Part shown: in pieces, positions 63,016 to 64,000 of the stretch
How positions within the stretch are numbered: position 1 is the first letter of the stretch
Layout of the letters: every line of letters begins with the position of its first letter
Origin: Streptomyces sp. Act143
Lineage (GTDB): Bacteria > Actinomycetota > Actinomycetes > Streptomycetales > Streptomycetaceae
DNA length: 64,000 nt
NCBI RefSeq assembly: GCF_003143935.1
Contig: NZ_QFRX01000001.1
Location: forward strand, 5,055,327-5,119,326
Reading direction: 5' to 3'
Program-made: the position numbers and the translations under genes
The notes under the pieces: model-generated
The model's input: only the letters and a program-made list of their open reading frames with translations
What the model was told of the DNA's origin: nothing
Databases searched by the model: none

Positions 63016-63242
63016 GGTGGGGTGTCCTTCCGCGTGCTGTGGTCGGCCGATCAGGCGCTGTGGTCTTGAACGTGCTTGGGCTACGCATGGGGAGACCTTT
63101 ACGGTCGCGCAAACTCATCGGCGGCGCACCGGGGTTTTCGGGGAGGGCGGCCGTCGCCGCCGGTGGCGGCCGATCCGACCAGGTGGGACGAGGCGCGGGT
63201 GCACCAGGCCGCAGCCCGGGGGCGAGGAGTAGCGTCGCCTCC

Positions 63243-64000
63243 ATGCGTGCGATCACGATTCCCGAACCTGGTGGACCCGAGGCGCTGGTGTGGAGCGAGG
63301 TCCCCGATCCGGTGCCCGGCGAGGGCGAGGTGCTGGTCGAGGTGGTGGCCAGCGCCGTCAACCGGGCCGACATCATGCAACGGCAGGGCTTCTACGACCC
63401 GCCGCCCGGCGCCTCCCCGTACCCCGGCCTGGAGTGCTCCGGCCGCGTCGCCGCGCTCGGCACCGGCGTGTCCGGCTGGGCCGTCGGCGACGAGGTGTGC
63501 GCGCTGCTGTCCGGCGGCGGGTACGCCGAGAAGGTCGTCGTCCCGGCGGGCCAGCTGCTGCCCGTGCCCAAGGGGGTCGACCTGAAGCACGCCGCCGCGC
63601 TGCCCGAGGTGGCCTGCACGGTCTGGTCGAACGTCTTCATGATCGCCCACCTCCGCCCCGGCGAGACGGTGCTGGTGCACGGCGGCTCCAGCGGCATCGG
63701 CACGATGGCGATCCAGCTCGCGAAGGCCGTGGGCGCGAAGGTCGCCGTCACCGCGGGCACCAAGGAGAAGCTGGAGCACTGTGCGCGGCTCGGCGCCGAC
63801 ATCCTGATCAACTACAAGGAGCAGGACTTCGTGGCCGAGGTCAAGGCGGCCACGGACGGTGCGGGGGCGGACGTCATCCTCGACAACATGGGCGCGAAGT
63901 ATCTGGACCGCAACGTCCAGGCCCTCGCGGTCAACGGCCGTCTCGCGATCATCGGCCTCCAGGGCGGGACCAAGGGCGAGCTGAACATCGGCGCGCTGCT
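63243..64000 (+). CDS. NAD(P)H-quinone oxidoreductase-like MDR protein (partial, 3' end missing)
   Basis: The first 252 residues of a zinc-independent medium-chain dehydrogenase/reductase, running off the right edge. The start MRAITIPEPGGPEALVW has a ribosome site (GAGGAG) at about 63225. It has NRADIMQRQGFYDPPPGASPYPGLECSG, the GYAEKVVVP strand, the nucleotide-binding motif VHGGSSGIGTMAIQLAKAVGA near residue 140 and the tail INYKEQDFVAEV. The relatives are quinone oxidoreductases of the QorA/TP53I3 type, which reduce quinones with NADPH. The C-terminus is outside the window. Confidence 0.88.
   Translation, partial: MRAITIPEPGGPEALVWSEVPDPVPGEGEVLVEVVASAVNRADIMQRQGFYDPPPGASPYPGLECSGRVAALGTGVSGWAVGDEVCALLSGGGYAEKVVVPAGQLLPVPKGVDLKHAAALPEVACTVWSNVFMIAHLRPGETVLVHGGSSGIGTMAIQLAKAVGAKVAVTAGTKEKLEHCARLGADILINYKEQDFVAEVKAATDGAGADVILDNMGAKYLDRNVQALAVNGRLAIIGLQGGTKGELNIGAL

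Overview
The window is a stretch of Streptomyces chromosome next to the replication origin, running away from oriC. It is GC-rich, and most tRNAs lack an encoded CCA. The first kilobases read gnd-recF-dciA-gyrB-gyrA, so dnaN, oriC and dnaA should lie just left of position 1. Two perfect parS sites (GTTTCACGTGAAAC), one near-parS and scattered DnaA boxes also fit an origin-proximal location. Gene order matches the core region near gyrA/pknB known from Streptomyces coelicolor and, more loosely, Mycobacterium tuberculosis. The species cannot be named from the sequence alone.

Layout. (1) 1-8.1 kb: replication and topology core (gnd end, recF, dciA-like, gyrB, gyrA, a DUF3566 membrane protein, tRNA-Ile). 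(2) 8.1-18.4 kb: a roughly 10-kb block between tRNA-Ile and tRNA-Ala, which are adjacent in M. tuberculosis. It holds a DUF3592 protein, a 1365-residue STAND ATPase with 14 WD40 repeats, a small secreted protein, a DLW-39 family peptide, a membrane-anchored surface protein, a Ser/Thr kinase and an HTH regulator. (3) 18.4-26.4 kb: tRNA-Ala, parS, a DUF5324 protein, cyclophilin, rhomboid protease, a DnaA-box inverted repeat, crgA, a DUF881 protein and three class E sortases interleaved with pabA. (4) 26.4-28.1 kb: a small accessory insert, with an Mrr-type nuclease fused to a phage-antirepressor-like domain and a secreted cysteine-containing protein. (5) 28.1-37.0 kb: the growth and cell-wall signalling cluster on the minus strand, fhaA-fhaB-pstP-rodA-pbpA-pknB, then tRNA-Leu.

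(6) 37.3-40.8 kb: a DUF2252 protein, an unrecognised gene, a J-domain protein and a rhodanese. (7) 40.8-57.5 kb: aromatic and branched-chain catabolism. It contains an acyl-CoA dehydrogenase with a KstR-like operator, paaABCDE, a DUF5819/HTTM membrane pair, a SpoU-type rRNA/tRNA methyltransferase, paaN, a PaaH-like dehydrogenase, a TetR repressor, an Lrp regulator and bkdABC. One 14-bp motif (ACCGAACGATCGGT or close) lies in front of paaA, between paaN and the paaH-like gene, and in front of bkdA. This suggests that the TetR protein coordinates phenylacetyl-CoA and branched-chain acid breakdown. (8) 57.5-64 kb: a 29-bp tandem repeat, a MobA-DUF6457 fusion, moeA, a K+ channel whose start codon lies inside parS, an ABC-2 drug-type exporter and a truncated quinone oxidoreductase.

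Most of the window is conserved core. The parts that look least explained are the STAND/WD40 protein, the nuclease insert, the DnaA-box inverted repeat upstream of crgA, the shared TetR operators and the 29-bp repeat. No rRNA operon, CRISPR array, insertion sequence or prophage was seen.
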